From contig JBGTSF010000021.1 in assembly GCA_041940425.1 (NCBI GenBank), positions 1 through 64,000 of the forward strand: 64,000 nt of DNA, given 5' to 3'. Made by a program: the position numbers and the translations under genes. This DNA comes from DATHTS01 sp041940425 (GTDB taxonomy: Bacteria; Acidobacteriota; Blastocatellia; Pyrinomonadales; Pyrinomonadaceae). The notes under the pieces are model-generated. The model saw only the letters and a list, made by a program, of their open reading frames with translations, searched no databases and was not told where the DNA came from. Positions 50,144-59,077 of this stretch are shown piece by piece. Numbering within the stretch: the first letter of the stretch is position 1; each line of letters starts with the position of its first letter.

Positions 50144-51352
50144 TCATCGCCGTCTGCCTTTGCTTGCGTTTTTACGCGAAACATTGAAATTAAGTTTTTC
50201 ACGACTGGCAAACTCTTGTAAAGCCCCGAGAAAAATCTCGCGGTCGCGCAGAGTGATGACCGCCGTCTGATCCGCCGTTTCGAGCGCATACGGATACCCT
50301 AATCCGATGACGCATTCGGCGCGAACGGTGTCTAAAACTTCCCCGAGCAGATTTTCCTCGTAAATCCACGCCGGAATGTCGAGCCGCGCCGGTGTCGAAT
50401 CCGACGTGGTTTGCAGATAAACAAACCCGACGAGCGATTCGGTTTCGGTGTAAAACATATTCAGTCCCTTTCGGCGCGAAAAACAGAAACAAGTCCGGTC
50501 GCCCCAATTTTTCAAGATCGGTTTATTCGTTTTTATTTCCGCGTGCAGAACGGTCGCGTCATAGAGCGTTTTTTTATCGTCATCCGGTCTGCCGGAAAAA
50601 GCGTCTAGCAGATGAATCAGATCGCGCGAAAAACTGCGGTCAACATAGCCGACGAGCGGAACTTTTGTGTCGCGCGAAAGATTGATCAGATTCAAAACCG
50701 CTTTCAAAAAACCTTCCTGCAAAGCGGTCTGCGGTAAGGAAAACGAAACGAGCAAAGTGTTATCAAAAAACGCGAGCGGCATCCGTTCGCCGTTTTTTTT
50801 CCAATCTCGATGTTTGTTCAAAAAATCTTTGACCTTGTTAACCTCACCATAAAAACGCTCTTCGCCGACGCGCGTTTCGGGATTCATCGGCTCGTCCAAA
50901 TCTTCTAGCAATTCCTTCGGCGAAAGAATTCTGAACGAAACATTTTTCTCGTAGCTTTTTTCCGTCGAATGCGGATTTTCAAACCAGCCGATCTGGATCG
51001 CGCCAACCGGTAGCGAAGTATCTTTTTCCGCGTAAATCTGACTGCCGTCCGCCGCAAACGTCGTGCGGTCTTTTAAAATTTCATTCGCCCATTTTCGCGC
51101 CTGTTCGTGATTTTGCCATTGTTCGGTAAATGAAAAAGTAAAGGATTTATTTTTTTCGATCTCATTTGCTGGAATCGCTCCGGCGTTTTCGTGCGCGAAA
51201 AGATTTTTTTCGAGTGCGGCAAAATTTTCCTTTTCCAATTTTCTCAGCGCGTCGAAATAAAATTCGAGATCGGTTGATTGTTCGAGCGCGTAACGCCGGA
51301 AATCTTCGCGCTGGTTATGAAGTTCGCTGGTTAAGAGTTCACGATAGAGCAT
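50144..51352 (-). CDS. NurA-domain 5'-3' nuclease
   Basis: 402 residues. NurA motif I is TTFAADGSQIYAEK with the catalytic Asp, later LVGYVDRSFSRDLI and the C-terminal GYPYALETADQTAVI hold the other acids. NurA degrades DNA ends together with HerA in archaea and many bacteria. HerA is not in the window, but a HAS-barrel-like gene lies downstream. 4 bases from the asparaginase stop, so the asparaginase and nurA may share a transcript. Confidence 0.8.
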   Translation of the reverse strand: MLYRELLTSELHNQREDFRRYALEQSTDLEFYFDALRKLEKENFAALEKNLFAHENAGAIPANEIEKNKSFTFSFTEQWQNHEQARKWANEILKDRTTFAADGSQIYAEKDTSLPVGAIQIGWFENPHSTEKSYEKNVSFRILSPKELLEDLDEPMNPETRVGEERFYGEVNKVKDFLNKHRDWKKNGERMPLAFFDNTLLVSFSLPQTALQEGFLKAVLNLINLSRDTKVPLVGYVDRSFSRDLIHLLDAFSGRPDDDKKTLYDATVLHAEIKTNKPILKNWGDRTCFCFSRRKGLNMFYTETESLVGFVYLQTTSDSTPARLDIPAWIYEENLLGEVLDTVRAECVIGLGYPYALETADQTAVITLRDREIFLGALQEFASREKLNFNVSRKNASKGRRR

Positions 51353-51355
51353 TAT

Positions 51356-52372
51356 TTACTTTAAATTCAAAACAGCCCGCACTTTTCCGACCGTATCGCC
51401 GCGCCGGTTTTTGATCGGCATCGGCGAATAATTTTCGAGCGTGTCTTTTTCAAAAATTCCTAATTGCCTTAACACACTGACCGAAACGACGGCGCGGGCG
51501 CGTTTGTCGTCGCCGTCCTCGATCTTCAGAGCGATGCCCAGACCGCGCGGGAATTTTTCGTTCGGCAAAACGCCGCACAGCCAAACGCCTTCCGCACCGA
51601 TCTTGGAAATAAATTTTCCGCGTCCGGCTAGCATCAAAAGCGTGTCCAACCTTTCCGTGCCGCCGACGAGTTCGGGAAATTTCGTTTTCGCTTCGACGAT
51701 CTTTTTACACGCCGTTTTTATCTTTTCATCAAAATTTTCAGGCGGATTGACAAGCCGCGTAAACGACCGTGCCATCGCTTTGACGCTGACGGCAAAGTTC
51801 GGCGCGGCGCATCCGTCCGTCGCAATCTTTATCTCATCAACCGGCGTTTCGGTAAAAAGCGCGACCATTTCCAAGATTTTCTGCTGAATCGGATTTTCTG
51901 TGTGTTCGTAAGTCGCAATATCGGCATTTATAAATTTTGCAAAAGCGAGCATCGCCGCGTGTTTGCCCGAACAATTGTTGTGAATCTGCGTCGGTTTTTC
52001 CTCACGGCGAATCATCTCATCGGCGACCGCTTCATTAAACGGCAGATGCGCTCCGCATTTCAAATTCTTCTCGCTCAAACCCGCTTTTTCGAGCATTTCC
52101 GCGGCAAGCGTCGTGTGCATCTTCTCGCCCGAATGCGACGCGCACGCCAACGCGATCTCCCTTTCGCCGAATCCGAAATTTTCCGCCGCGCCGCTCGTGA
52201 TGCACGGAATCACCTGCAAAGCCTTTGCCGCCGAACGAAAAAACGTAACCGTTTCCGGCTTGCCGATCTCGAAAAGCGTTTCGCCTTCGCCGTCCAAAAT
52301 AACCAAATGTCCGCGATGAACGGATTCGACGGTTTCGCCGCGAATGACCTCGGCTAAAATTTCAGCGTCCAT
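51356..52372 (-). CDS. Asparaginase II family (Rhizobium type)
   Basis: 338-residue L-asparaginase of the class first known from Rhizobium, unrelated to E. coli AnsA/AnsB. Hallmarks: VHRGHLVILDGEG, FFRSAAKALQVIP with the Ser-x-x-Lys, ALACASHSGEKMH, HNNCSGKHAAML and DGCAAPNFAVS. Cytosolic; hydrolyses asparagine to aspartate and ammonia. The nurA start follows after 3 bases. Confidence 0.92.
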   Translation of the reverse strand: MDAEILAEVIRGETVESVHRGHLVILDGEGETLFEIGKPETVTFFRSAAKALQVIPCITSGAAENFGFGEREIALACASHSGEKMHTTLAAEMLEKAGLSEKNLKCGAHLPFNEAVADEMIRREEKPTQIHNNCSGKHAAMLAFAKFINADIATYEHTENPIQQKILEMVALFTETPVDEIKIATDGCAAPNFAVSVKAMARSFTRLVNPPENFDEKIKTACKKIVEAKTKFPELVGGTERLDTLLMLAGRGKFISKIGAEGVWLCGVLPNEKFPRGLGIALKIEDGDDKRARAVVSVSVLRQLGIFEKDTLENYSPMPIKNRRGDTVGKVRAVLNLK

Positions 52373-52377
52373 AAAGA

Positions 52378-52449
52378 AAGTTCAAAGTTCAAGGTTTAAG
52401 GTTCAAGGTTTGATGAAAATTTTTTACTTTGAACTTTGAACTTTGAACT
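52378..52449. repeat. Word-repeat inverted pair, word GTTCAAG/GTTCAAA
   Basis: Left arm 52378-52411 (AAGTTCAAAGTTCAAGG, TTTAAGGTTCAAGG) and right arm 52426-52449 (ACTTTGAAC repeated). It sits in front of the asparaginase gene and behind the VOC gene. Confidence 0.85.
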
Positions 52450-52458
52450 ATTAAGCGT

Positions 52459-52824
52459 TTATTCGCCGAAATCCGGCGGGTAATAGATGAGTTCGACGAC
52501 GTTTCCGCCGACGCCTTTCGTGTAAAATGAAACGGTTTTGTCGCGGTGTTCCTTGACGGGACGACCTTCCTTTTCAGCGGCTTCTTTTAATTCTTCTAGC
52601 GTTTCGACCTTCATCCCGATATGCGCCGGATGTTTCGAATTCGGCGGCAGAAGCGCGATGCCGAAACCTTTTGAATCTCGCATCATCGCCCAATCTTCAT
52701 ACATCGTTTCGACCGAAAAACCGAGCCGTTTGTATTCCTCGACATCTTTCTGCAGATCGTCGGTCTTGACCGCCAGATGATCAACCGTTCCCGCAAATCG
52801 AAAATCTTTTTCGTCTGACATCAT
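52459..52824 (-). CDS. VOC/glyoxalase-family protein
   Basis: 121 residues, one vicinal-oxygen-chelate unit pair. GTVDHLAVKTDDLQKDVEEY opens the first beta-alpha-beta; HIGMKVETLEELKEAA and the C-terminal VELIYYPPDF end it. Metal ligands would be the two His and a Glu near the end. The substrate is unknown. A terminator separates it from the C25 peptidase. Confidence 0.85.
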   Translation of the reverse strand: MMSDEKDFRFAGTVDHLAVKTDDLQKDVEEYKRLGFSVETMYEDWAMMRDSKGFGIALLPPNSKHPAHIGMKVETLEELKEAAEKEGRPVKEHRDKTVSFYTKGVGGNVVELIYYPPDFGE

Positions 52825-52870
52825 AAAATCTACCTCTATGACGTAAATTTTAACAGTTTCGGCGAAAAAG

Positions 52871-52912
52871 AAAAAAGAGCCAAGGATTCGGGAAAGTCCT
52901 TCGCTCTTTTTT
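52871..52912. terminator. Intrinsic terminator, bidirectional
   Basis: AAAAAAGAGC (52871-52880) pairs with GCTCTTTTTT (52903-52912); inner AGGA/TCCT extends the stem. Serves the C25 peptidase on the minus strand. Confidence 0.85.
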
Positions 52913-52951
52913 CACGCAGAGTCAAATCTCTGCACATCTCGATTTTTGAAG

Positions 52952-55240
52952 CTACCTGACAATAACGGTCGGATCGCCGAAGAGCTGGTAGCTTCGCTTC
53001 GTATCCGCGTCGGTCGAAGCTTGTTTGGCAAGCCGCACAATGTCGCCGATGCGAAGCGGGTTGTTTTCCGGGGCGTTAAAAATCTTATCCGTAACGACCG
53101 GACTCATCGCCGTCGGACCGGACACGACGATCGAGCCAGACGAAGCGAAAACGCCCATCGCGCCGTTCGGAGCTTTCAAAAGGGCTTCCGCCATACTGTC
53201 GCTCGACGGATCGTGCGAGTAGCCGTTCAGACAGCCGACGATCATATAGAACGACAACAAATTGTTGTTCAGATTCGCCGCGTTGCCGACGCCCAGCATA
53301 TTCGTTTCCGTCCAGCCGAAAACCGTTCCGTGTCCCGTATAAGTTACGAGCAAAGGATCGGCGCTCGCGCGGGTGAAAATTTCCTGCTGCATCTGCGCGT
53401 CCGTCATCTGCGAACGGTTGATGATCGAAGACTGCGCCGAAGCGGGCAGGATGTTGGCTAATTCCTGCGAATAACTCGCAAAAAGCGTGTCGGAAACGAA
53501 CAATCCTTTTTTGACCGCGCGCGCGCCCTGATCGTCATAGCGAATGAGTTTGGCAACCATCGCGGCGGCTTCCGCTTCGTTTCCGGCAGGCAGTCTGCCG
53601 ATGGGAATATTCTCGATCGTGTCGTTGTCAAAATCCGTCAGCCAACCGTCGCTCGACGTTTCCCAGTAATATGTGTCAATCAATTTCGTCGGAATCAGAT
53701 CGCGGCTTTGCCCGCCGAGATAATTCCGCATATCGTAGCTCGAATCGCCGAGCAATAAAACGTATCGCGGTTTTATTTCCCAACTCGTCGTCGCACGCTG
53801 GAGAAAATCCTTAATAGCCTGCGCCGAACGCGCGCCGAAGCTGAATTCGTCGTAAATGTCTTCGACGGCAACGACTTGCGTGTAAATTCCCTGCTGACTT
53901 CGCCGGCTGGCAAGAGTCTGCGCATACGGACGAAAAGCATCCGGCGCGATGATGACAAAATCGGCAGCGTTTGCCGGACTGCTCCAGAGCGACGGGCTGT
54001 TCATCTCGACCTTGACGGGCGATTCGACGCGGCTGTCGGCAACGGCGAGAAATTCGCGGTTCTGGTTTGAAGAAGCCATCGTAAAGCCGTAACTGCCGCC
54101 CGTTTGTTCGATCTGCACAGCAACTTCTTTTGAGATTTCGCCGTTTTGAACTTCAAAAACCTTTATATTGTTTTCGGAAAAATTCCCGACGCGCAGATTT
54201 TTATTCGCCGGAACGCTGAACCGCAAGCGGTTGTCCTGCGCCGAATAAAGACGCTTGTAGGTCAGCCGCACATTGTCAATCAGGCTGTAGTCACTGCTCG
54301 ATGCCTGCGATTGAAAAGCGAGCTGATTGTTTCCCTCGACAATTGCCGACATCGGCACATCGAATTCCGCCGTCTGGTTTTGATAATTGGAAAAATTCAT
54401 ATTGCCAAGCGTGAGATTGTTGAATTTTACGCTGACGGTGTGCGCGGTTGCGGTGATGCCCTGCAGTTTTACCGACAGCCGCGCCGTGCCGCTGACATCG
54501 GGACGATTGACCGTCAGATTTTGAACCGTCGGCGCGGACATCATAATAAAATCGCCGAACCAGTTTTCCGCTTCGCCGTTGAGAAGTCCCGGCACGTAGA
54601 TGCTTCTCTGCCGGCGTTCGATCGTGATATCGAAATTCGCCGAGTGATTGCTTGTGGAAGTACTGCTGCTGTTTGTCGAAATTCTCTGTCCGGCGGTTTG
54701 CCCGTAGATCAGGAAATAAACGCGCGAATCGGTGTAAGGCGTGTCGAGTCCTTTGCCGAAAAATTCTATCGAGCCGTCGGCGTTTACCTTCATCGGTTTC
54801 TCGACCGCGTCGGTGAACAACTGCCAGTTCGTGCGGTTTGAATTCAGACTAAAACCGGCTATTTCCAGATCGTTGGCAGAAACGCGATACCAGCCGTCGT
54901 GATTGACGTAAATTTTAACGCCCGGCGATGACGCGATTGCCGCCTGCGGAGAAGTTGTCGGAAACGATCCGCCGCCGCCGCCGCGACCGCCGCGACCGCG
55001 ACCGCCGCCTGCCAATGATGCGAAATTTTGCGAACCCGATTCTTTCTGCGGCGCGTTCACAAACTCTTTTTCAATAACCGAACCGCCGGAAAACGATTCG
55101 CCGGATTCGTCTTTTTCGACGCTTCGGCTCTGCGCCACCGTCAGCGGCGCGAGCGTTGCGAAAAACATCGAAAATATGAGCAATGCGTTAAATAAACGAA
55201 CAAATTCCTTCGTCAAAACAAAAACTTTAATTTTTTTCAT
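52952..55240 (-). CDS. Exported C25 (gingipain-like) peptidase
   Basis: 762 residues, signal peptide about 10-36. A Gly/Arg-rich linker (GGGRGRGGRGGGGG) precedes an N-terminal jelly-roll part, and the peptidase C25 core is about 435-760: FVIIAPDAFRPYAQTL, LLLGDSSYDMRNY, His in LVTYTGHGTVFGW and Cys in MIVGCLNGYS, the catalytic pair of the gingipain clan. It ends at LFGDPTVIVR with no C-terminal sorting domain, unlike Bacteroidetes gingipains, so secretion by type IX is not supported. AAGGAG precedes the ATG. A 350-base leader with two hairpins lies upstream. Confidence 0.88.
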   Translation of the reverse strand: MKKIKVFVLTKEFVRLFNALLIFSMFFATLAPLTVAQSRSVEKDESGESFSGGSVIEKEFVNAPQKESGSQNFASLAGGGRGRGGRGGGGGSFPTTSPQAAIASSPGVKIYVNHDGWYRVSANDLEIAGFSLNSNRTNWQLFTDAVEKPMKVNADGSIEFFGKGLDTPYTDSRVYFLIYGQTAGQRISTNSSSTSTSNHSANFDITIERRQRSIYVPGLLNGEAENWFGDFIMMSAPTVQNLTVNRPDVSGTARLSVKLQGITATAHTVSVKFNNLTLGNMNFSNYQNQTAEFDVPMSAIVEGNNQLAFQSQASSSDYSLIDNVRLTYKRLYSAQDNRLRFSVPANKNLRVGNFSENNIKVFEVQNGEISKEVAVQIEQTGGSYGFTMASSNQNREFLAVADSRVESPVKVEMNSPSLWSSPANAADFVIIAPDAFRPYAQTLASRRSQQGIYTQVVAVEDIYDEFSFGARSAQAIKDFLQRATTSWEIKPRYVLLLGDSSYDMRNYLGGQSRDLIPTKLIDTYYWETSSDGWLTDFDNDTIENIPIGRLPAGNEAEAAAMVAKLIRYDDQGARAVKKGLFVSDTLFASYSQELANILPASAQSSIINRSQMTDAQMQQEIFTRASADPLLVTYTGHGTVFGWTETNMLGVGNAANLNNNLLSFYMIVGCLNGYSHDPSSDSMAEALLKAPNGAMGVFASSGSIVVSGPTAMSPVVTDKIFNAPENNPLRIGDIVRLAKQASTDADTKRSYQLFGDPTVIVR

Positions 55241-55606
55241 TCTTTACTCCTTAATTTTGGGCAAACTTTTACACCGCTTAACCACGGCATTTTGGTCGTG
55301 AAGGATTCTGATCTCCGCAGGTCGAATTGGATAAACTTTTAATAAAAACAGGCAATCGAAATTGCTAAATACTGCTGTATAGAAAATTTAGATAGATTGA
55401 GGGAAGATCGGCACTGATTCATAAATCAGTTTGCGGGGCTTTTATTGAAGGAAACTCGAAAAAGTTTCCATCAATAAGATATTATTTACATCAATCTTTG
55501 TCAAACATTTTTTATAGATGTTAAATAAAATTTTTTCCTTGATTTTGTAAGTGATTTTCATAAATTTGACTTGACAGAAAAGTCCTGCTTTATTTCACTT
55601 AAATTT
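55241..55606. other. Intergenic region with two hairpins, no gene
   Basis: This divergent spacer between the C25 peptidase and the cobalamin-binding gene has one near-perfect inverted repeat at 55442-55477 (TTATTGAAGGAAACT and AGTTTCCATCAATAA, one mismatch) and a smaller one at 55413-55430 (ACTGATT, AATCAGT). The hairpins are on the C25 leader side and may act as an operator or attenuator. I found no recognisable riboswitch consensus. Confidence 0.5.
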
Positions 55607-56584
55607 ATGACGGATTCGGATTTGAGAATCGTTTCACTGCTCCCGTCGGCGACGGAGATTGTCTGCGCTTTGGGATTGGAAAAAAACCTCGTCGGCGTAA
55701 CGCACGAGTGCGATTTCCCCGCCGGAGTTGAAAATCTGCCGCATCTGACCGCGAGCCGCATCTCGCACGAGACGATGACGAGCAAGGAGATTGACCACGC
55801 CGTCCGTTCGCAGCTTGACGGACACGGCTCGATTTATGATCTAAACGTCGAACTGCTCGAAGAATTAAAACCCGATCTGATCATCACGCAGGAACTTTGC
55901 GAAGTCTGCGCCGTCGCATATCCGCAGGTCGAAAAAGCCGCGCGGATGTATGTCGCGGACGCGAAAGTAGTTTCCTTGGAACCGAACACGATAGAGGACA
56001 TTTTTGAAAACATCAAAACCGTCGGCAATCTGACCGGCACTGAAAAGAAAGCCGAACAAGTTGTATATGAACTGCAAAACCGGCTCGATAAAATCAAAGA
56101 AAAACTTCAGCAAAACTCACAACCCACAACTCGCGACTCGCAACTCCTTCGTCCGAAGGTTTTTATGCTCGAATGGCTCGAACCGCCGTTCGCGCCCGGT
56201 CATTGGACACCGCAACAGGTCGAGATTGCGGGCGGAAACTGCATTCTGGGCGAAGCCGGACGGAAATCAACAACGACAACTTACCAAATGATTTACGAAT
56301 CAAAGCCGGAGAAAATCGTGCTTGTGCCGTGCGGCTATTACACTGAAGACATTTTGCGCCAGCTTGAAAATACGCTTTTTCCCGAAAATTTCCGGGAAAT
56401 TCCGGCTGTTGAGAGCGGCGAGATTTGGGCTTTGGACGCGAGCAGTTATTTTTCGCGCCCCGCGCCGCGCATCGTTGACGGTGCGGAAATTCTGGCAAAG
56501 ATCTTTCACCCGGAAATTTTCGGCGCGCCGACGACTGCGGAAGCCGTGCGCGTTCCGCGCGATCTGATAAAATTCGATTTATGA
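55607..56584 (+). CDS. BtuF-like cobalamin-binding protein without signal peptide
   Basis: 325 residues from ATG 55607 (TTG at 55571 would add 12). IVSLLPSATEIVCALGLEKN and GVTHECDFP are the periplasmic-binding-protein type III (BtuF/FhuD) N-terminus, and LIITQELCEVCAVAY and LEWLEPPFAPGHWTPQQVEIAG in parts fit the cobalamin-binding group, but no signal peptide is present, so it is cytosolic or exported otherwise. Residues about 168-180 (NSQPTTRDSQLL) come from a CAACTCGCGACTCGCAACTC word repeat, an in-frame linker insertion. The next gene overlaps by 4 bases. Confidence 0.85.
   Translation: MTDSDLRIVSLLPSATEIVCALGLEKNLVGVTHECDFPAGVENLPHLTASRISHETMTSKEIDHAVRSQLDGHGSIYDLNVELLEELKPDLIITQELCEVCAVAYPQVEKAARMYVADAKVVSLEPNTIEDIFENIKTVGNLTGTEKKAEQVVYELQNRLDKIKEKLQQNSQPTTRDSQLLRPKVFMLEWLEPPFAPGHWTPQQVEIAGGNCILGEAGRKSTTTTYQMIYESKPEKIVLVPCGYYTEDILRQLENTLFPENFREIPAVESGEIWALDASSYFSRPAPRIVDGAEILAKIFHPEIFGAPTTAEAVRVPRDLIKFDL
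56111..56148. repeat. Intragenic word repeat, ACTCGCGACTCGCAACTC
   Basis: AAACTCACAACCCACAACTC then GCGACTCGCAACTC inside the BtuF-like gene, in frame, at the linker between its two lobes. Same style as the intergenic repeats. Confidence 0.75.
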
Positions 56585-57909
56585 AATTTACCGTGACATT
56601 TTTTTGTTTAGTAATTCTGGTGTTTTCCGCGTTCGCGCAAAAAGCGGATGAAGTTTTGGCAAACGCCGCGAATAAAACTTTCACCGCTTCGATCTTAAAT
56701 CCGCAGGCTCAGCAGGCTTGGCAAAACCGGCAAAAGATAATCGCCGACGAACGGCTCGAACTTTTCGCCAGGCAGGTTTCCGATGTTCTTCTCGGAATGG
56801 AAGCGGCGGCACGAAAAACGACCATCGCAAAACTGCTCGAAACGGAAATTTCAGCTAAAGTTCCTAATCCGTCAGCCGAACAAATTCAGGCAACTTACGA
56901 TGCCAACCGCGATCGTCTGGGAAATAAAACTCTCGAAGAAATGCGCCCGCAGATCGTCGCTTTTCTTCGGCGCGAACCGGAACAAAAGGCGACGGAAAAT
57001 TTTATCGCCGCTTTGAAAGCCAAATACAAACCCGTTTTCGGCAAGGGCGTAAACGCGCCCAATCTGAAACCCTCGGATATTCTGGCGACCGTCGGCGCGA
57101 AACAGATCACGGTCAAAGATTTTGAAGACGCGAACCGGCTCGCGCTGTATGAAACGGAAGCGAAAATTTTCGATCTCGTCGAACATTCCCTGCATGACGC
57201 GGTTGCTTCGGAACTGCTCGCCGTCGAAGCCGCCGAACAGCAAACCACGCCGGGCGCGATCATCGCCCGCGAAGTTACCGACAAGATGAAGGATTTTTCC
57301 GACGAGGAACGCTTCGCCCTGCTATCGGCTCTGAACAGACGGCTTTTTGCGAAATACAACGCGAAATTTTTGTTAAAAGAACCCGAACCGGTTGTTCAGA
57401 ACATCTCGACTGACGACGATCCTTTTCAGGGCGCGATAAACGCGCCCGTCGTGATCGTGATGTTTTCCGATTTTCAATGCCCGGCTTGCGCGGCGACGCA
57501 TCCGGTTTTGAAAAACGTGATCGCCGGATACGGAGATAAAGTGCGTTTTGTCGTGCGCGATTTTCCGCTCGAAGCGATTCACGAAAACGCTTTCCGGGCG
57601 GCGCAGGCGGCAAACGCGGCAAACGCGCAGGGCAAGTTTTTTGAATACGTCGAATTGCTATACAATAATCAAGACTCGCTCGACACGGCGTCTTTGAAGG
57701 AATTTGCAAGCAAGATCGGTCTCGACCGCAAACGTTTCGACGAAGATTTGGACAGCGGAAAATTTGCGGAAGAAGTCCGCAAAGATATGGCTGAAGGCGT
57801 GAGTTACGGCATCACGTCAACGCCGACCATTTTTATTAACGGCGTAAAAGTCAGACATCTTTCGGCGGAAGATTTTAAGAAAGCGATCGAGCGGGCGTTA
57901 AAAAAATAG
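56581..57909 (+). CDS. Exported DsbA-like thioredoxin with SurA-like front part
   Basis: 442 residues, signal peptide 1-19 (ending AFAQ). Residues about 20-265 are helical and resemble the chaperone part of SurA-type proteins; residues about 275-442 are a DsbA-fold thioredoxin with the active pair FSDFQCPACAATHP and cis-Pro in GITSTPTIFINGV. It likely oxidises or isomerises exported proteins. ATG overlaps the previous stop (ATGA), so both genes are co-translated. Ends just before the word repeat. Confidence 0.85.
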   Translation: MKFTVTFFCLVILVFSAFAQKADEVLANAANKTFTASILNPQAQQAWQNRQKIIADERLELFARQVSDVLLGMEAAARKTTIAKLLETEISAKVPNPSAEQIQATYDANRDRLGNKTLEEMRPQIVAFLRREPEQKATENFIAALKAKYKPVFGKGVNAPNLKPSDILATVGAKQITVKDFEDANRLALYETEAKIFDLVEHSLHDAVASELLAVEAAEQQTTPGAIIAREVTDKMKDFSDEERFALLSALNRRLFAKYNAKFLLKEPEPVVQNISTDDDPFQGAINAPVVIVMFSDFQCPACAATHPVLKNVIAGYGDKVRFVVRDFPLEAIHENAFRAAQAANAANAQGKFFEYVELLYNNQDSLDTASLKEFASKIGLDRKRFDEDLDSGKFAEEVRKDMAEGVSYGITSTPTIFINGVKVRHLSAEDFKKAIERALKK

Positions 57910-57984
57910 GGATGAGGGAAAAGTGACGAGGGACGAGTGATAAAAGGAATTCCCCTTGTCCCTCATCCCTCGTCCCTCGTCCCT
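57908..57984. repeat. Word-repeat inverted pair, word GACGAGG
   Basis: Left arm 57908-57940 (AGGGATGAGGGAAAAGTGAC, GAGGGACGAG) and right arm 57952-57984 (TCCCTCATCCCTCGTCCCTC). Close relative of the 4249 locus. Confidence 0.85.
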
Positions 57985-57992
57985 AAAACAAT

Positions 57993-58841
57993 ATGCGTTT
58001 TTATTTATTTATTTTTATCGTTTCGGTCGCAATGGCGTGCGGCAATGGAGCGGACAATAATAATCTGTCCGTCAATTCGACAAACAAACCGGCGGCGAAT
58101 AATACGGAAACTATGAAAGTTCCCGAATATTCCTACGAGATCGTCAACACATACAATCACGATCCGAAGGCTTTTACGCAAGGGCTGATCTATCACGAAG
58201 GCGCGCTCTATGAAGGCACGGGCGGAATGCGTTCGCGCGGCGACGATTTTTATTCATCGCTCCGCAAGGTCAATCTCGAAACCGGAAAAGTCGAGAAAAA
58301 GTTCGATCTCGCGGACGATTATTTCGGCGAAGGCATCACGATCATGAACGGTAAGATTTACCAACTGACGTGGCGCGAACAGACCGGATTTGTCTATGAC
58401 CTCAACGATTTTACGCTGCTCAAAGAATTCCGCTATTCGGGCGAAGGCTGGGGCTTGACCAATGACGGCGCGAATCTGATCATGAGCGACGGCACGCACG
58501 TTCTGCGCTTCGTCAATCCCGAAAATTTTGAAACCGTCCGCACGCTCAAGGTCATGAAAGAAAACGGAAATCCGCAGATGTATCTCAACGAACTTGAATT
58601 TATCAAAGGCGAGATCTGGGCGAACATCTGGCAGGAAGGCAAGATCATCCGCATTGATCCGGCGACGGGCAAGATCGTCGGTCGGATTGATTTTGAAAAA
58701 CTGGTTGATGAAATAACGGACAAATCGCGCGACGCTGACGTTCTCAACGGCATCGCCTACGATGCGGACGGCGACCGCATTTTTATCACCGGCAAAAAAT
58801 GGAACAAGCTCTATGAAGTAAAAATCGTGCCGAAAAGCTGA
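57993..58841 (+). CDS. Glutamine cyclotransferase-type lipoprotein
   Basis: 282 residues; lipobox VAMAC (Cys16). After a linker, a five-bladed beta-propeller of the bacterial/plant glutaminyl-peptide cyclotransferase family: DPKAFTQGLIYHEGALYEGTGG, GEGITIMNGKIYQLTW, GEGWGLTNDG and MYLNELEFI with NIWQEGKIIRIDP. The enzyme cyclises N-terminal Gln to pyroglutamate on exported peptides. Its location is the periplasm or outer membrane. Confidence 0.92.
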   Translation: MRFYLFIFIVSVAMACGNGADNNNLSVNSTNKPAANNTETMKVPEYSYEIVNTYNHDPKAFTQGLIYHEGALYEGTGGMRSRGDDFYSSLRKVNLETGKVEKKFDLADDYFGEGITIMNGKIYQLTWREQTGFVYDLNDFTLLKEFRYSGEGWGLTNDGANLIMSDGTHVLRFVNPENFETVRTLKVMKENGNPQMYLNELEFIKGEIWANIWQEGKIIRIDPATGKIVGRIDFEKLVDEITDKSRDADVLNGIAYDADGDRIFITGKKWNKLYEVKIVPKS

Positions 58842-58845
58842 TAAA

Positions 58846-58983
58846 CAGTAGGCAGCGGCAGTAGGCGGTAGGCAGTTCAATGATTTTGAATTTTTGTTGA
58901 TGACCTTGAATTTTTCTGTCAAAAAATTCAAGGTTTTATTTTTGCCATCTTTACTGCCTGCCGCCTACTGCCGCTGCCTACTG
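58846..58983. repeat. Word-repeat inverted pair, word GTAGGCAGCG
   Basis: Left arm 58846-58875 (CAGTAGGCAGCGGCAGTAGG), right arm 58952-58983 (CTACTGCCGCTGCCTACTG). A second inverted pair (CCTTGAATTTTT/AAAAAATTCAAGG) lies in the spacer. Third locus with this word. Confidence 0.85.
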
Positions 58984-59077
58984 AACTCCCGGAACTTTTT
59001 TTCTCCAGCGGTGTCTAATAATCCTGACAAACAAAAATCCTTCTCGTTTGGCACCGGAAAGATAGGAGGAAAAACGG

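Noticed and set aside
55241..55606. Cobalamin riboswitch before the BtuF-like gene
   Set aside because: I could not find the B12-box consensus, and the hairpins lie nearer to the C25 peptidase leader.
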